Shown: positions 1 through 10,977 of the stretch, in pieces
Layout: each line of letters starts with the position of its first letter
Numbering within the stretch: position 1 is the first letter of the stretch
From: Arthonia radiata
Taxonomy: Eukaryota > Ascomycota > Arthoniomycetes > Arthoniales > Arthoniaceae
Direction of reading: 5' to 3'
Assembly (NCBI GenBank): GCA_002989075.1
Contig: PSQN01000002.1
Coordinates: forward strand, 1,070,097 to 1,134,096
DNA: 64,000 nt
Notes under the pieces: model-generated
What the model saw: the letters and a program-made list of their open reading frames with translations, nothing else
Databases searched by the model: none
What the model was told of the DNA's origin: nothing
Translations under genes and position numbers: made by a program

Positions 1-240
1 CTTTACTTAAACTAGCAATTTTAGGCACAAAATCTTGCCAAATAGGCCTTTTTATTAGTTTAAGACAAGAAGACTTAGTTTCTCTAACACTGTAGCTCGA
101 ATAGTAGGAGAATACTAGAGAGTTATAATACGTATAGCTTGTTGTACTACTCTCTCTGGCCTTAGCCCTTGTAATGCTAAATAATAGCGTTGCAAAGGTA
201 CAGCTTTCTTATATCTTACCTCTAGAATAGGTACTTTAAT
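1..240 (-). other. AT-rich relic sequence at left edge
   Basis: This stretch is clearly more AT-rich than the rest of the window. Read on the minus strand it has a partly open frame (240 to about 120) that is then broken by TAG and TAA stops. That is how a mutated repeat or transposon relic looks. I cannot assign it to an element class. The rest up to about 690 holds no gene I can support. Confidence 0.3.
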
Positions 241-687
241 GGTGATGCAAAATGGAAAACAAAAAAGCACAGACCGTTTCAACCGATTAACTCACACCCC
301 AATACCACCAAGCCTTTTGCCAGCCATCCCATTTTTCAACAGCTCACGCTTCGCTGATTTGTGTGTGAGCGAGATCAAAGGTCAGCGGCGCGTGTGGGCC
401 TCCGACCTCGAACCCCTTTGGATAGTCTGATAATCCGATTTCTTGCTTGTTGGTGTTGCCTAATCACATGAAACCTCACCCCGAACGACCTGCACGCTCA
501 CAGCCTCGCTCGCATAGGATTGCCATGTGCTACTTGCATTGAGATGTCGAAAAGCTCTATTTCAGCATGCGCGCGATGCCACTTGCGCCATCCTTCCTGG
601 TATTTGCCCTCACCTTGAGCCCACGGAGACTCGTCGACGACGATGTCAGGAGATGATGCGAGCTCAACTTGAGCCTAGACAGACTCG

Positions 688-2264
688 TTGAAGACAAGAT
701 CCGGAGGTCACGCAAGCTCATCGTTGCCACCGCCCGCCCTACAGAACACTCCTGGGGCACAGGACAGCATCAACCACACAGCGGAGCCCAAACCTTCGTT
801 GGACGTTTCTTCATCTCGGAGAACGATTGATGGTGAAATGACTGAGGAAGAAGCGAGGAAGCTACCCGAAGCACCTAGGACGCTAAAGCCGTGGCACCTC
901 AACGCGCTGATCCTGGGGTAAAATTGAAAACAGACAGGGAGCTGGCGCTGCCCTGGATATATCTGACGGTTACCCAGTTTATGCGTCAGCCTCCTCCTCT
1001 CGACGCTAGAGACCACCATCGTCAGTACGGCGCTAGTTACAATCACTAATGAGCTCAATGGCTTCTCTCAGGGAGATTGGATCGTCACTTCCTATCTCCT
1101 TACCTACACGGGTAGGTACCCACAACCTCATACCACGCCAACAACCCTACAGACAGCTAGATGAGTGCAAAGGCATCCTCACCGCATTCGCTAAGTTTAG
1201 CGACATCTTCGGTCAGAAGGTTCTCATGCTCCTCGCTGTTTCGATTTTCATGCTTTTCTCCATCCTCTACGGTGTCAGCAACTCGATCACAAGCCTATAT
1301 AACCGGCTGCAATACAATCTTTGCTGATCTGCGCTGACTTTAATGGACACAGCATCATCCTACGTGCCTTCCAAAGCTTGAGTGGATCGGGAATATACTC
1401 CATGTTCATGGTAATCATCTCTAAAGTGGTACCACGTCCAGGACTCGGCAAGTTCATGGCCATAGTGCCCTCCGTATTTGCTCTTGCCAGTGTTTTGGGG
1501 CCAGTTCTGGGTGGTATCATCACCTCATCCTGCCTTCTTACCGCTAGCGGCAAGCTTCTTGTTGGTGTTTGTGCTGGAAGAAACCGGAGCAGAAAGGTAC
1601 TCGTGGAAAAGCGCAGGTATCATTGTCAGCCTGGTTTGCACTGTACTATGCTGGATCATACTACCATTCTGGGAGCATTATGTCGACACCAAGCTGTCCA
1701 CTCAGGAGCCAATATTTCCAGTGCGACTGCTCAAAGATCGTCTATATTCGGGCGCGATGCTCGTCAGCTTCTTCACTGGCTTCCCATCCATGGTCGTTGT
1801 GGTAAACCTGCCTCAACGTTTCCAAGCGGTCAACGACAAGTCACCGTTGCTGGCCGGTGTCTACCTACGGCCTCTTCTACTAGGCTCACTTTTTGCGAGC
1901 GGGGCCAGTGGATATCTCTGCTCAAAGCTAAACATCCCACCGCTCTACCTCATTCTCCTTGGTTCTGTCTTTCAGCTGGTCGGCGTTTGTCTTAATGGGC
2001 TTGTTCCCCACCAGGCCTTTCGTCCTCGAAAGACAGCAATTCGGCTAAGAGGTAATCATGGGCTTGGGATTTGGTAGCGTCTTGAGTACGCTCCTGCTAC
2101 TGACACCGGCACTGGTCAAGGACGACGAAAACCCCGTGACGATGGGCGCACTGACCCAGGTACGCGTCCAGGGGGGAACCCTGGGCCTCGCGATTAGTCC
2201 CGCGATGTTGAACAAGATTCTTCGCTCACGGCTGAAGGGTCAGATGAGTCTAGCCATCGTCTAG
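688..2264 (+). pseudogene. MFS drug-efflux-like transporter, broken
   Basis: This is a relic of a 14-TM major facilitator superfamily (MFS) transporter of the fungal drug/toxin exporter type. Recognisable pieces in order: LKPWHLNALILG near 887-921, STLETTIVSTALVTI (TM1 region, about 1000-1045), TAFAKFSDIFG (1180-1215), LGPVLGGIIT (about 1495-1525), VNLPQRFQAVNDKSPLLAGVY (about 1803-1865), and MGALTQVRVQGGTLGLAIS (about 2140-2200). Three lesions are visible. The segment normally between GGIIT and the ASFLLVF helix (TM6 and loop) is missing. The frame changes near 2010. An in-frame TAA (2046-2048) sits where the family has a Tyr before EVIMGLGFG. No in-frame ATG opens the first piece before 838. 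The 5' pieces could still be joined by introns, but the 3' frameshift plus stop cannot. Confidence 0.75.
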
Positions 2265-3320
2265 AGTCTGCATCGAACATCCAGTCTCTGTCGTAAGCGC
2301 AGCAGAGTGTTGTTCGGACCGCGTCCGCGGAGAGCTATACGCCACGTGACGCTACAAATGCGCGTTGCTGCTGGGTTTAGTGGCCTGGTACTTCTTACGG
2401 CACTTCATCTTCTAGAGAAACAGCCCCGCAAGCCTTTATAGTGTTGTTAAATGAAATCCCTTCTGAACAGTCTTATTCTGTACTATACAGACTTAAAATA
2501 GATTTAGGTGCAGATCACTAGATTTGCTGTAATGAAATACGCTGGCACTGATAATAAACATCCTTGGAATTTGACTACAAATGAAGCTGGGACTGGACTA
2601 TATGTGCGTGCCAAGACCTGTGCCTGTAGCAGGAAGACCGTCCCAAGATTCGAAAACTAGTGCATGCTCGCTGGGACTGGCATATTCTGACATGGCTTTT
2701 CTTAGACGTAACTGTGCTCGTTTGGATGTCGTGTCAAAGGAAGATGCACGTCTTGGCATTGTGATTGAGTTTAACCGAGTATTAACCGTGTCTCACCTCG
2801 TTGGCACTCAGCAATATCTGACCACCAACTGTGACGCACCCGACAGCCACTTTGATCCATTTGACCTTCCTCTAACACCTGGAATCATAGACCACGAAGG
2901 TACAGTCACACTCTGAGAGCCTAGGTTAGGGTCAATATGATTCCATCTACACAATTTATAGGGGTCGTACCTCCATTTTCCCCTCAGAGTCTTATCAAAC
3001 ATAGCTATACATTGGCATAGCAGTAGGAATTGCCATCAGATTGTATATCAATGAGTGGTGCGATGTTCATACAAGAGCATCAGCGTTTAATTTGAGTACC
3101 GTATTCACGGCCCCTGCAGGAAGCGTTTCACCTGTACACTGCTACATATATCCGTGGAGTCAAGCAATTCGCATCGTGTCCATACTGCGCTCACCTACAC
3201 ATACACACAGCGAAGCTGCCCTGTTCTCTTGAACCAAAACACGAAACAGTGCCCATCTCCTTTTGTCACCAGTATACCCTAATCCAACGTATCCACCCAC
3301 CACCCCTTGCGCGCACGAAC
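2265..3320. other. intergenic, no supported gene
   Basis: About 1 kb between the broken transporter and the small gene at 3321. The longest plus-strand open frame (2581-2916) has no recognisable domain and no splice context, so I do not call it. Confidence 0.4.
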
Positions 3321-3686
3321 ATGCTCCGCTTCTTCAGCTACCTCCACTCCCGCTTATGCAGGGGCAAGAAAGCTACTACACCGCTAGCACCTCAACAACC
3401 CAACCAACCCGATGCCTCCCAGCCCCACGGCCCTCCTCGCTCGGACACAAACAAAGACTCCGATAAGTTCTGGCGCAACAAGGACGTGGTTAAACAGCGC
3501 GACTTCTACAACAACGGCCGCTACGATGCGGGCCACTGCACCACCGATGAAGTTCTCGCGTATCACAAATACCGCGAGGACCACCCTGATCACGGGTTTC
3601 ATGAAGACCATAGGACCGGCTTGCGCCAATACTTTGAGAAGGTGGACCCGAAGAAGGCGAGGAGGGGGTGGGACCCCAAGGCATAG
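3321..3686 (+). CDS. small basic/His-rich protein, copy 1 of a pair
   Basis: Single-exon gene of 121 residues from the ATG at 3321. I do not recognise the family. The N-terminus (MLRFFSYLHSRLCRGKK) is short, aromatic and basic, compatible with a mitochondrial presequence, followed by a Pro/Gln-rich linker and a charged C-terminal module (residues about 50-115). That module reads QRDFYNNGRYDAGHCTTDE, then YHKYREDHPDH and GLRQYFEK. The same pattern, Q-R-x-x-Y-N-x-x-R ... T-x-E-x-V-x-x-Y-H-x-x-R-x-x-H-P ... G-x-x-x-Y-F, recurs in the frame at 4428-4751, so this is a tandem paralogue pair. No transmembrane segment is evident. Conservation between the copies is the main evidence that it codes for protein. 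Confidence 0.6.
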   Translation: MLRFFSYLHSRLCRGKKATTPLAPQQPNQPDASQPHGPPRSDTNKDSDKFWRNKDVVKQRDFYNNGRYDAGHCTTDEVLAYHKYREDHPDHGFHEDHRTGLRQYFEKVDPKKARRGWDPKA

Positions 3687-4398
3687 AGTAGGAGCCGACA
3701 GGTGTACAACACTGGGGTGATCAAAAACGTTAAAGTCTGTATCTGGTCAAATTCCTGACGCGTACTTCTCCTTGTCGTTGGAGTACCCAAGAAAGAGCAA
3801 GATATCTCCCATCTCGCCTCTCGTTTGGGCTCATCACCTCGAGTCTTGCCACTGATCCGCATTCGCTTCACCATGAAGCCGAAGAAGTGGTCGGCAGGAA
3901 CGCCGGCTTTCTCAACCATGTACCGGCTCTCGACAGACAGCCCATTACGCTGCGTGCTGGCAGCCCAAACTCACATGCGTAGTGTAACCTCCGCCAGCAT
4001 CAACGCTGTGAAGCAGCTCGCCAGAATACCCAGGACTCGTCTGCACCTCTAAGTGAAGCACATCGCAAGACGATCTCCCGGCCAGCGTGGAGGCCAGTCT
4101 CGGGCAAACGTGGCCGTACGGCCAGCCAGCTAATTTCGGGCCCCGTGAGAAACTTCTTTCTCCGGTTTCTTTGCTGGAGGATGGAGGGAGCGCACACAGC
4201 GGTTTCACCTCCACCCATCTCCACGGAGCTAAGCCAGACGCGTCGTATCATTCTGCGAGTACGCATTGATTACAGCCCCATTGCTCCGCTAGCTTTCTCT
4301 TCTGCTCGCCTTTGTACAGAGTAACCTTCTCACCGGTGGTCAACACCATCACTTCACCAGTGCAGCCACATCCACATCCACCTCACAAACTCATCCCC

Positions 4399-4751
4399 AT
4401 GCGCACTCTCAAGAGCCTTCTCTCGCGCGTAACAAACTCCTCAAGCCCTCCAAACCTGCCCCAGTAGCTCCCACAGTCGCAGCGACCACAGCTGCCGAAC
4501 CCAAAGAACACGCACTCTCGGATATCGAGCAACGCAACCTCTACAACGACAGCCGCTGGTCCTACAGTTACATCACAGAGGAGCATGTGCGGCAGTACCA
4601 CGCTGACCGCGCGAAACACCCAGGCGAGTACAAGAACAAGGACTTTCTGGCCGGCATGAAGTACTTCGTGAATGAGAAACATGAGGATCGGGACAATTTT
4701 AGGAATCATATGGAATTTGACAAGGCGACGGGGAGGGTTGTTCATAGTTGA
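4399..4751 (+). pseudogene. paralogue of the 3321 gene, frameshifted
   Basis: From 4428 to the TGA at 4749-4751 an open frame encodes the same module as the gene at 3321: IEQRNLYNDSRWSYSYITEE, VRQYHADRAKHPGEY, DFLAGMKYFVNEKHED. That frame is open further upstream but has no ATG. The likely start is the ATG at 4399-4401 (MRTLKSLLSR, like the start of copy 1), which lies in another frame. A one-base shift is needed near 4421-4430, a CGCGCG dinucleotide run. Either this is a recent pseudogene or the run is misread; a conventional intron did not fix the phase. The stretch 3687-4398 between the copies holds no other gene I can support. Confidence 0.55.
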
Positions 4752-5282
4752 GTGCGCTGAAGTGATGGGTTGGGCTGGTTGTGATGGATGGTTTGAGGGA
4801 GTTGGGCATAGGGGTATCTGTGGGCCTATGAGTTTTCCTGGTGTTGAGAGGGTGTAGGTATGGGTTGGAACAAAGTTGTTTTTCACGCTTGCTCTTGCTC
4901 TGATTCTTAGTGTCCCTCTTCTCTCTCTTTCGCTATGCCGTGGCACCCCACCACCCGGACCACATCGTCTTTGACGCGCCTTCCACACGCAAGCTCTTTC
5001 TGTTGTTCTTCTTGGCACGTATCTGAGATGCACACCCTCTCCCACGAGTTCTGTCACCCATTAGCTTCGGTACCGGCTGCTTCCTTTACGGACACTTGAG
5101 CAAAGTATCACAGTCCCCGCCACTACTGCAACGTCCACCGCCTAGACATCAAATATGACGGCGGCACCGCCTCAGAGAGTGAACTCGGGCACCGGCGAGC
5201 TGCAGTGTCTCTGGAGGAAGCATCGCGCGCCTGGGCCGTACTCGTCACGTGCGGACGGACATGAAGTACGTCCGTGATGTTC

Positions 5283-5304
5283 GGGGGAGGGGGGGGGGGG
5301 GGAA

Positions 5305-5342
<38 letters not shown>
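5283..5342 (+). repeat. long G homopolymer tract
   Basis: GGGGG, A, then 14 G (5289-5302), AA, then 38 G (5305-5342). It lies in the 3' flank of the convergent glycosyltransferase gene. It could fold as G-quadruplex DNA, or it could be a sequencing or assembly artefact. The rest of 4752-5515 shows no gene. Confidence 0.9.
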
Positions 5343-5343
<1 letters not shown>

Positions 5344-5515
5344 ATCGCGGCGATGAAGGGGCGTGCTGAAGCTAATGCTGTGCTGTGCCAAGCATGAGTG
5401 GATGCTAGAGGTTTGAGTTGCGCGAGAAACGTACATGTGTGACCATTCGGGGAGAATGTAAACGTGCATGCTCGTGGCAACACGGCCATCAGGCGCTCGA
5501 ATCCGACACGCAATT

Positions 5516-6901
5516 TCAACCGTCCTCCGTCACCGCCGGCTGCAACCCACACACTTCCTCGCGCCTCCGCACGAAGTCTTCGTGCACCCATTTCCAGGCC
5601 TCGCGGTCGTCGCAGGTCTTCCCCCTCCCCTTTTCGTCATTCGTTTCCTTGGATTTGCCCTTCTTCGCCACGGCTCTCTTCACCGCGCTACCATCCTCAC
5701 TGTCCACGTTGTCCCTACGCCCCGTAGCGACGTCTTCACACCCCGGCATCATCTCCTCCCACACGCTCCGCTCCGGCCGTATCCAAGGCTTCGGCATCGG
5801 CCAATCGCTGAAATGCACGAACTTTGCTTCCTTCAACATCGCATTAGCATCCCACGCCTCCAGGTGATCCCGCCCACCCGCCCCCTCACCACCACCCAGG
5901 TAACCTCTATGCTGCTGCTCGTCGGCCCGAAACTCACTACTCAACAGATCATACCCCCGATGCGGCAGCACCAGCGCCTCGTTCCCATACAGCGCATTCA
6001 CAATATCCATATCATACACCTGCGGTCCCGCCTCCGCGATCGCCTTGTCTACCCTTGCAAACTCCACCGCCGACGGCTGGATCAGCATGACCTGGCTCGA
6101 GAACGGGCGTTGCTGTTCCCCGTTCCTATTGGGCTGCGAAGGCATCCAATAAGCCCTCGGCATCGCCACCACCCCCTCATGCACCAGGAACAGCTCATCC
6201 ATTTCCCTCAACACCGTGCTGTCAGAGTCCAGATTCAACACCCGTTTGTAGTCTGTCTGATTAAACGCCAGTAGCTTCGTGTAGCTTTCGCTCCAGGTGC
6301 TGTCGCCGCCGTCTCGCTTCAGGACGTGCACGGGTTTCAGCTTGACGTTGTATCCAGTCTCTGCCTCGGCCAATACCGCTTCGATGGCCAGGGCTGTCGT
6401 CTCTTCTTCGGGGGTGGCATATTGCACGGGGTAGGCGTGGTGGTATTCTTCGGGGTAGAGGAGGACGCGGTCGGGCCGGGAGCCGAGCGCGTGGAGGGAG
6501 GCGAAGAGCATGAGGCTGTTGCAGAGGTAATGCGGGGTTGTGGCGTATTGGGTGTAGGCGTATTGGGACCAGTTGATGGATGGGGGGACGGGCGGAGGAG
6601 GTAAGGGAGTGCCGTTTGTGGTATAGACTGTGGGCGGGGGGTCAAGGGATGTGAGGGGTGTAGTTGAGGTGTGGACGGCAGAGGTGGGGTTGGTGGGCGA
6701 GGTGGGCGGTGGAAAGAGCGCCGGGTGGAAGTAGCAGAGGAGGGATGCGGTGATGGCGAGTGTGATGAGGACGTTGCGTCTGCTAAGATGGCGGTGGATG
6801 AAGCGGGAGTACCAGCGCGTGTGAGCGCGATAGTGACGGTCGGTCCTATGATCGGGGCCGTAGGCTTTTGAGAGCACAGGGACGCCGTGGAGCGCTGCCA
6901 T
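5516..6901 (-). CDS. GT8-like Golgi glycosyltransferase (GlcNAc transferase type)
   Basis: Single-exon protein of 461 residues. It has a short cytosolic N-terminus rich in Arg/His, one membrane anchor (about residues 44-62, VLITLAITASLLCYFHPALF) and a Pro/Thr-rich stem: type II Golgi topology. The catalytic region has YAYTQYATTPHYLCNSL and LLYPEEYHHAYP, followed by YKRVLNLDSDSTVLREMDEL. The D-S-D in the latter is the DxD-type nucleotide-sugar/metal site (about residues 223-228). Further conserved pieces are AMPRAYWMP, FSSQVMLIQPS, DMDIVNALYG and FVHFSDWPMPKPW. This layout matches fungal glycosyltransferase family 8 members related to yeast Gnt1. The C-terminal tail is Lys/Glu-rich and ends in a small Cys-containing segment. 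Donor and acceptor sugars are inferred from the family only. Confidence 0.8.
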   Translation of the reverse strand: MAALHGVPVLSKAYGPDHRTDRHYRAHTRWYSRFIHRHLSRRNVLITLAITASLLCYFHPALFPPPTSPTNPTSAVHTSTTPLTSLDPPPTVYTTNGTPLPPPPVPPSINWSQYAYTQYATTPHYLCNSLMLFASLHALGSRPDRVLLYPEEYHHAYPVQYATPEEETTALAIEAVLAEAETGYNVKLKPVHVLKRDGGDSTWSESYTKLLAFNQTDYKRVLNLDSDSTVLREMDELFLVHEGVVAMPRAYWMPSQPNRNGEQQRPFSSQVMLIQPSAVEFARVDKAIAEAGPQVYDMDIVNALYGNEALVLPHRGYDLLSSEFRADEQQHRGYLGGGEGAGGRDHLEAWDANAMLKEAKFVHFSDWPMPKPWIRPERSVWEEMMPGCEDVATGRRDNVDSEDGSAVKRAVAKKGKSKETNDEKGRGKTCDDREAWKWVHEDFVRRREEVCGLQPAVTEDG

Positions 6902-7435
6902 TGCGGCTGTGGGAGCACCCGACGGAAAGTGAAGCGGGCAAGGAGTGTATTCAAGAGGAAACAGACGCTCAGCCGCTGATGTTTGGCCTCTTCATATATT
7001 ACTAGGGCGAGTTGTTACGATGTCAAAGCATCGGACGTCCATCTTGACGGACGTGGATGTGTGCGCACTCGCGGCACTGCGTGGCGTGAGCCGGCGATCT
7101 GGCGTTAGAATGTCAATTTTCGCGGAAGTCGAAATGAAAAGGACCGCAAATATGGTTTCAACAGTCATGGTGATGGTGGTTGAGACGACGTGAAGTGCTT
7201 GGTATTGCGCTCTCGGAAAGGAGGATCCACCCCTTTACGTTGTCCCCATACATTGGATATCGATTCCAAATTGCATTGATACGTTGCGAAAGGAAGCCTC
7301 AGTGCTTGATATGAATGTTTATGCACACTGACCCGTGCCATCTACTAATACATTTCATCCTGAAGTCTGAGATTAGAAGATAGTACAAGCCGTATCTCAT
7401 CGCAGCTCAATATGTACGCCATTCATGCCCAACAA
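6902..7435. other. intergenic between two minus-strand genes
   Basis: About 530 bases: upstream region of the glycosyltransferase and downstream region of SLP1. No additional gene or repeat seen. Confidence 0.4.
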
Positions 7436-10400
7436 TCATCGATCAACGCCAATCCCCAGGCCCATACTGGGGCTGCGTCTCCCGCCGGTGCCAGCGCCTT
7501 CAGTAGATGTAGGAGGACCAGCCTCCGCAGATTTGTCTCGATCTTCGAGAAGGGGCGAGCTCTCGATTTGCGGCGTCGTAGGCGCTGACTTTGCAGCCCT
7601 GAAAGAGGAGACTCTGCGGCCTAGTGGCATCCTACCCGCCACGCCTAGCCTGCCTTGACTTCGCGGAAGCGGCTCACTCTCCAATGGACTGTCGGTCTCA
7701 TTGCCATCATTGACATGATGTCGAATCATCGTTGTGTCCACCGAAGGAGACGCATTCGTGTAATCGCTGTCTCCCGTCTCTGAGTCCTCCCTCCGGAGTT
7801 CGGGCCTCGGCGCTGGTGGCAGCGGTTTCTGCTTCAAGTACTGCGTTTCGCCTTCTTTGCTACGCATCTTCTTGCGCGGGCGGACATTCTCGTCGACGAA
7901 TGCCAGTAAATCATCCCAGGCGCCTTCTTGCGTCTCATCCATGCCGTGACTCGTTACCGGACGTGTAGGCGGAGGACTTCGCAGGGGGCTCTCCCAGCCC
8001 CAACGGCTACGTGCCTGCGCAGGACTTATGTTGTCGTCGCCAGAAGCGGGGGTTGGAGGGCGGGTGGAGCGCTTTGCGGAGCGACCGCGTGCAACAAGCG
8101 CTTGCATACCTTGCAATATGCGAATATCGCCCATGCCAAGGTTTGCGGCGGCATCGCTTGCTTGTGAAGGTGCAGCTTTGGTGAAGAGGAAAAGAGCGAG
8201 GATGACGAGGACAACTGTGACTTGCACAGCCATGAGACGTCGTTGGCCGACCACCTCCTCAGCGAGCAGCCGCACTTGCTCGTTCAATAATTCCCTCTCT
8301 CGTTTGCCCTCTTCGCGCTGATTTGCAAGTTCAAGGACCGTTGATTGCCACAGCTGATCATAGTCGGTCCTCGCTGATGCAAGCTCCTTGAGCACCGTTT
8401 CGTTGAGCGTGGTCAAGAACGATGCTGTCTTCGCAATTTGGCGCTTCTCGACTGCCGTGAATGCGTCACGAAGCAGCATCGACTGTGACTCAATATACTG
8501 GAGCGACAATGTTGCATTGGCTTCCAGGAGCGATACACGCTTCGAGAGGGTCTTGAAGAACGACTCTTGTGTAGCTGGCTGTGTTGCCGCTGGTGGGACT
8601 GGTGCAACCTGCTGCGTGGATGCTGTAGAATTGGTGGCCGGCGCTATCGGCTTGGTTTGACCAGATTGCGGTACGGATTTGGCAGATTCGGCGGCGCTTT
8701 GCTCCCGAGCTGATGCACTAGATTCTTTCGAGTTTTGCGCAGTTGAAAAGTTGCCTCGAGCATGCGAGTTCGACACTGTGACTGTGCTCGCATTTGTTAC
8801 AGGGTCGATAGATGTGGCTGACGATGTCGCGGTAGTGGCATTTGCTGGTACAGAGCTTGATGCAGCCTCAATGGAAGAGTTCGCGCCTGCGCCTGCGCTC
8901 ACTGTCGCGTTTGCAGCGGGCAAGGGTGAAGCCGAAGAGCTCGAAGGGGTCGTATCTGTGAAGATGGACTCGCTCGAGCTTGATGACGGAGAAGAGCAGG
9001 AGATTTGGTCTTGCATGCTCGCAATGGCAGCGTCCATTAGATTCACATCGCGTTCATGAAGTGGTACGCCAGATGCAGCCACAGACGTAGCCGGAGACTC
9101 GGTGGATGAACTTGATGACTGTGAAACTTCTGTTGGACTGGCTGGTGAAGCTGATTCTTCCGGCTGCATTCCTGCGATCGGCTCAGGTGGCTGAACGCTC
9201 TTCGCTTCATATGGGCTCACAGGTGTGATGATAGCTTCTGGTGGGCCAATGTTACTGCTTGCAGCAGGGACCGCGACGACCTCATTCGTAAGCTCGATCT
9301 CATCGTCTGAGGTGTCCACCTCGCCGCGTGCGAGCTCCTCTTGGTGGCGGTAGTCTTCCATCATCGTCGTACCATGCACTCTGAGAAGACTCAGTGGGCA
9401 ATAATATTCGTTGCCGTAATGGGTTAAGAACTCGATACGAATGTACTTCGCCCAGATAAGCGGATTCTCCACAAGAAATGCTTGGATCTCACGGGTATTG
9501 CGAGCCTCATAGGTTCCTAAATCCCGCCATTTATCAATCTTGACTGGATATCGATCGGACACGCTCACCCGGAAAGTTCTAAACATAGAGCTGAAGAACT
9601 CGAAGTTGGACAGAACGACGGTGTCGATCTGAATGTACTCACACAACTCGACGATCAAGAATTTGTTGTCCATCGAGCACTCGTTCAGCATATAGCTGTC
9701 CTTATTTTCTACAAGGACCGATGACGAGCTCTTGCATCGCGGATTTGTCTTCAGTACGTTTGCGGCGCAGTCAAATGAAGCGTAATTGAAGCGCTCTTTG
9801 CAGGTTCTGCCTGCATCTTTGCTGCGTGCACCAGAAGGCCCAGACGGCGACGAAGCAGTTGCATCTGAGCCTGCTGAGCGCTCGCCAGGGGCATTAGAGG
9901 GCCTCGAGTGCGAGCCTCCGCCAAAGCCAGAGAAGTCGATATCAATCTCGGAATCTTCGCCCAGAGTGTCGAGAGCTGCGCCGGGCCTGTGGCGCTCGCC
10001 TGCTTCTCCTGTACTCCTTGCTCTTGCTAAGGCCTCTGCTGACTGACCGGCATCACCGAGCTTCTGCTGCTTCCACTCTTCGAAAGAGAGGAAGTTGGCG
10101 CTTTGGAGAGCAGAGTCTGCTTCTGTCTCGGCTATGGATGCTTCACTTTGTGTCTGTGACGGTTCCTCGCTCTTCCCCTGATCCTCGACGGATTGAGTTT
10201 CCGCATCTTGGTCTGAGGCAGTAGGTATGCTTTCAGATTGTGTCGCATTGTGCGCAACCGCAGGTGGCTGCCCCTCGGAGGCGAGAGTGACATTCAAAGC
10301 GCTCTGTGATACCGATTTAGTTGGTACATTGGACACTGTAGAGCCTTTGCTGGTAGTTGAAGTGTTCTGCGGTGCCCATGCGGTCCGAAGACACTGTTGC

Positions 10401-10561
10401 GGTAGCGTATGCGTGATCCAGTTCACGGAACCTGTTGCGCACGTGGACTGCTCATTTGTAGTGGAGGATGCGGAACTCAAGGCCGCGTTCGCAGCGACGA
10501 GCGAATTGTCATAATGATACAGTGCTATCAAAGCCAGGCCGCGCCAAATTCTCATCGGCAT
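7436..10561 (-). CDS. SLP1: SUN-domain ER protein SLP1
   Basis: Single-exon gene; the ATG at 10561 gives 1041 residues and opens with a signal-peptide-like segment (MPMRIWRGLALIALYHYDNS). A Ser/Ala-rich stretch follows, then the SLP1-type SUN domain at about residues 255-390: NYASFDCAANVL, SSSVLVENKDSYMLNEC, FLIVELCEYIQIDTVVLSNF, FRTFRVSVSDRYP, IRIEFLTHYGNEYYCPLSLL. A long low-complexity Ser/Thr/Ala region leads to a predicted coiled coil and one membrane segment (about residue 785, VTVVLVILALFLFTKAA), then a disordered tail. In yeast Slp1 acts with Emp65 in the ER membrane and protects newly made luminal proteins from ERAD. The domain order here fits that family. It is transcribed away from the NACHT gene, whose start is about 420 bases off. 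Confidence 0.85.
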   Translation of the reverse strand: MPMRIWRGLALIALYHYDNSLVAANAALSSASSTTNEQSTCATGSVNWITHTLPQQCLRTAWAPQNTSTTSKGSTVSNVPTKSVSQSALNVTLASEGQPPAVAHNATQSESIPTASDQDAETQSVEDQGKSEEPSQTQSEASIAETEADSALQSANFLSFEEWKQQKLGDAGQSAEALARARSTGEAGERHRPGAALDTLGEDSEIDIDFSGFGGGSHSRPSNAPGERSAGSDATASSPSGPSGARSKDAGRTCKERFNYASFDCAANVLKTNPRCKSSSSVLVENKDSYMLNECSMDNKFLIVELCEYIQIDTVVLSNFEFFSSMFRTFRVSVSDRYPVKIDKWRDLGTYEARNTREIQAFLVENPLIWAKYIRIEFLTHYGNEYYCPLSLLRVHGTTMMEDYRHQEELARGEVDTSDDEIELTNEVVAVPAASSNIGPPEAIITPVSPYEAKSVQPPEPIAGMQPEESASPASPTEVSQSSSSSTESPATSVAASGVPLHERDVNLMDAAIASMQDQISCSSPSSSSSESIFTDTTPSSSSASPLPAANATVSAGAGANSSIEAASSSVPANATTATSSATSIDPVTNASTVTVSNSHARGNFSTAQNSKESSASAREQSAAESAKSVPQSGQTKPIAPATNSTASTQQVAPVPPAATQPATQESFFKTLSKRVSLLEANATLSLQYIESQSMLLRDAFTAVEKRQIAKTASFLTTLNETVLKELASARTDYDQLWQSTVLELANQREEGKRERELLNEQVRLLAEEVVGQRRLMAVQVTVVLVILALFLFTKAAPSQASDAAANLGMGDIRILQGMQALVARGRSAKRSTRPPTPASGDDNISPAQARSRWGWESPLRSPPPTRPVTSHGMDETQEGAWDDLLAFVDENVRPRKKMRSKEGETQYLKQKPLPPAPRPELRREDSETGDSDYTNASPSVDTTMIRHHVNDGNETDSPLESEPLPRSQGRLGVAGRMPLGRRVSSFRAAKSAPTTPQIESSPLLEDRDKSAEAGPPTSTEGAGTGGRRSPSMGLGIGVDR

Positions 10562-10977
10562 CGCCCATGGTGTGGTAGGAAAAGAGTCCGTCTTCGAGCA
10601 GGACAAAAGGAAGTCTAGGTCTACAGAATTACCTCTTTGGGAAGCTTGTATACAAATCTGTGCTCAGATAACGCTCGAGCATATCTTCTTTCATCGGTCA
10701 AGTCTTTCCTTCAAATTATCTTACACCCGAACAGAAGAAAGCATACAGCGCGTCAGCACCGCGATGCAGACGTGCGCCAGAGCAAATTTCATGAGTCTAT
10801 CATTTAATGATTGCTCCAATCCAAACACCCCAAGCATCAGTCAGATTGCACTAATGTGAAATACAGAGTAACATGAGTACGTGCAGGATCAGCTCCATCT
10901 GCCTTGCATGTGGAAGCTGACATTCATGACTTTTCTTCATCCTCCTCATTCTTTTCTTACTCACTTTGACTTGCCCC
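10562..10977. promoter_or_regulatory. divergent intergenic region (SLP1 / NACHT gene)
   Basis: About 415 bases between two divergently transcribed starts, so it should contain both promoters. I see no clear TATA box or named regulatory element. A CT-rich run (about 10920-10965) lies just before the NACHT start, a common fungal promoter feature. Confidence 0.35.

Noticed and set aside
2581-2916. 111-codon plus-strand open frame
   Set aside because: No recognisable domain, homologous copy or splice context.
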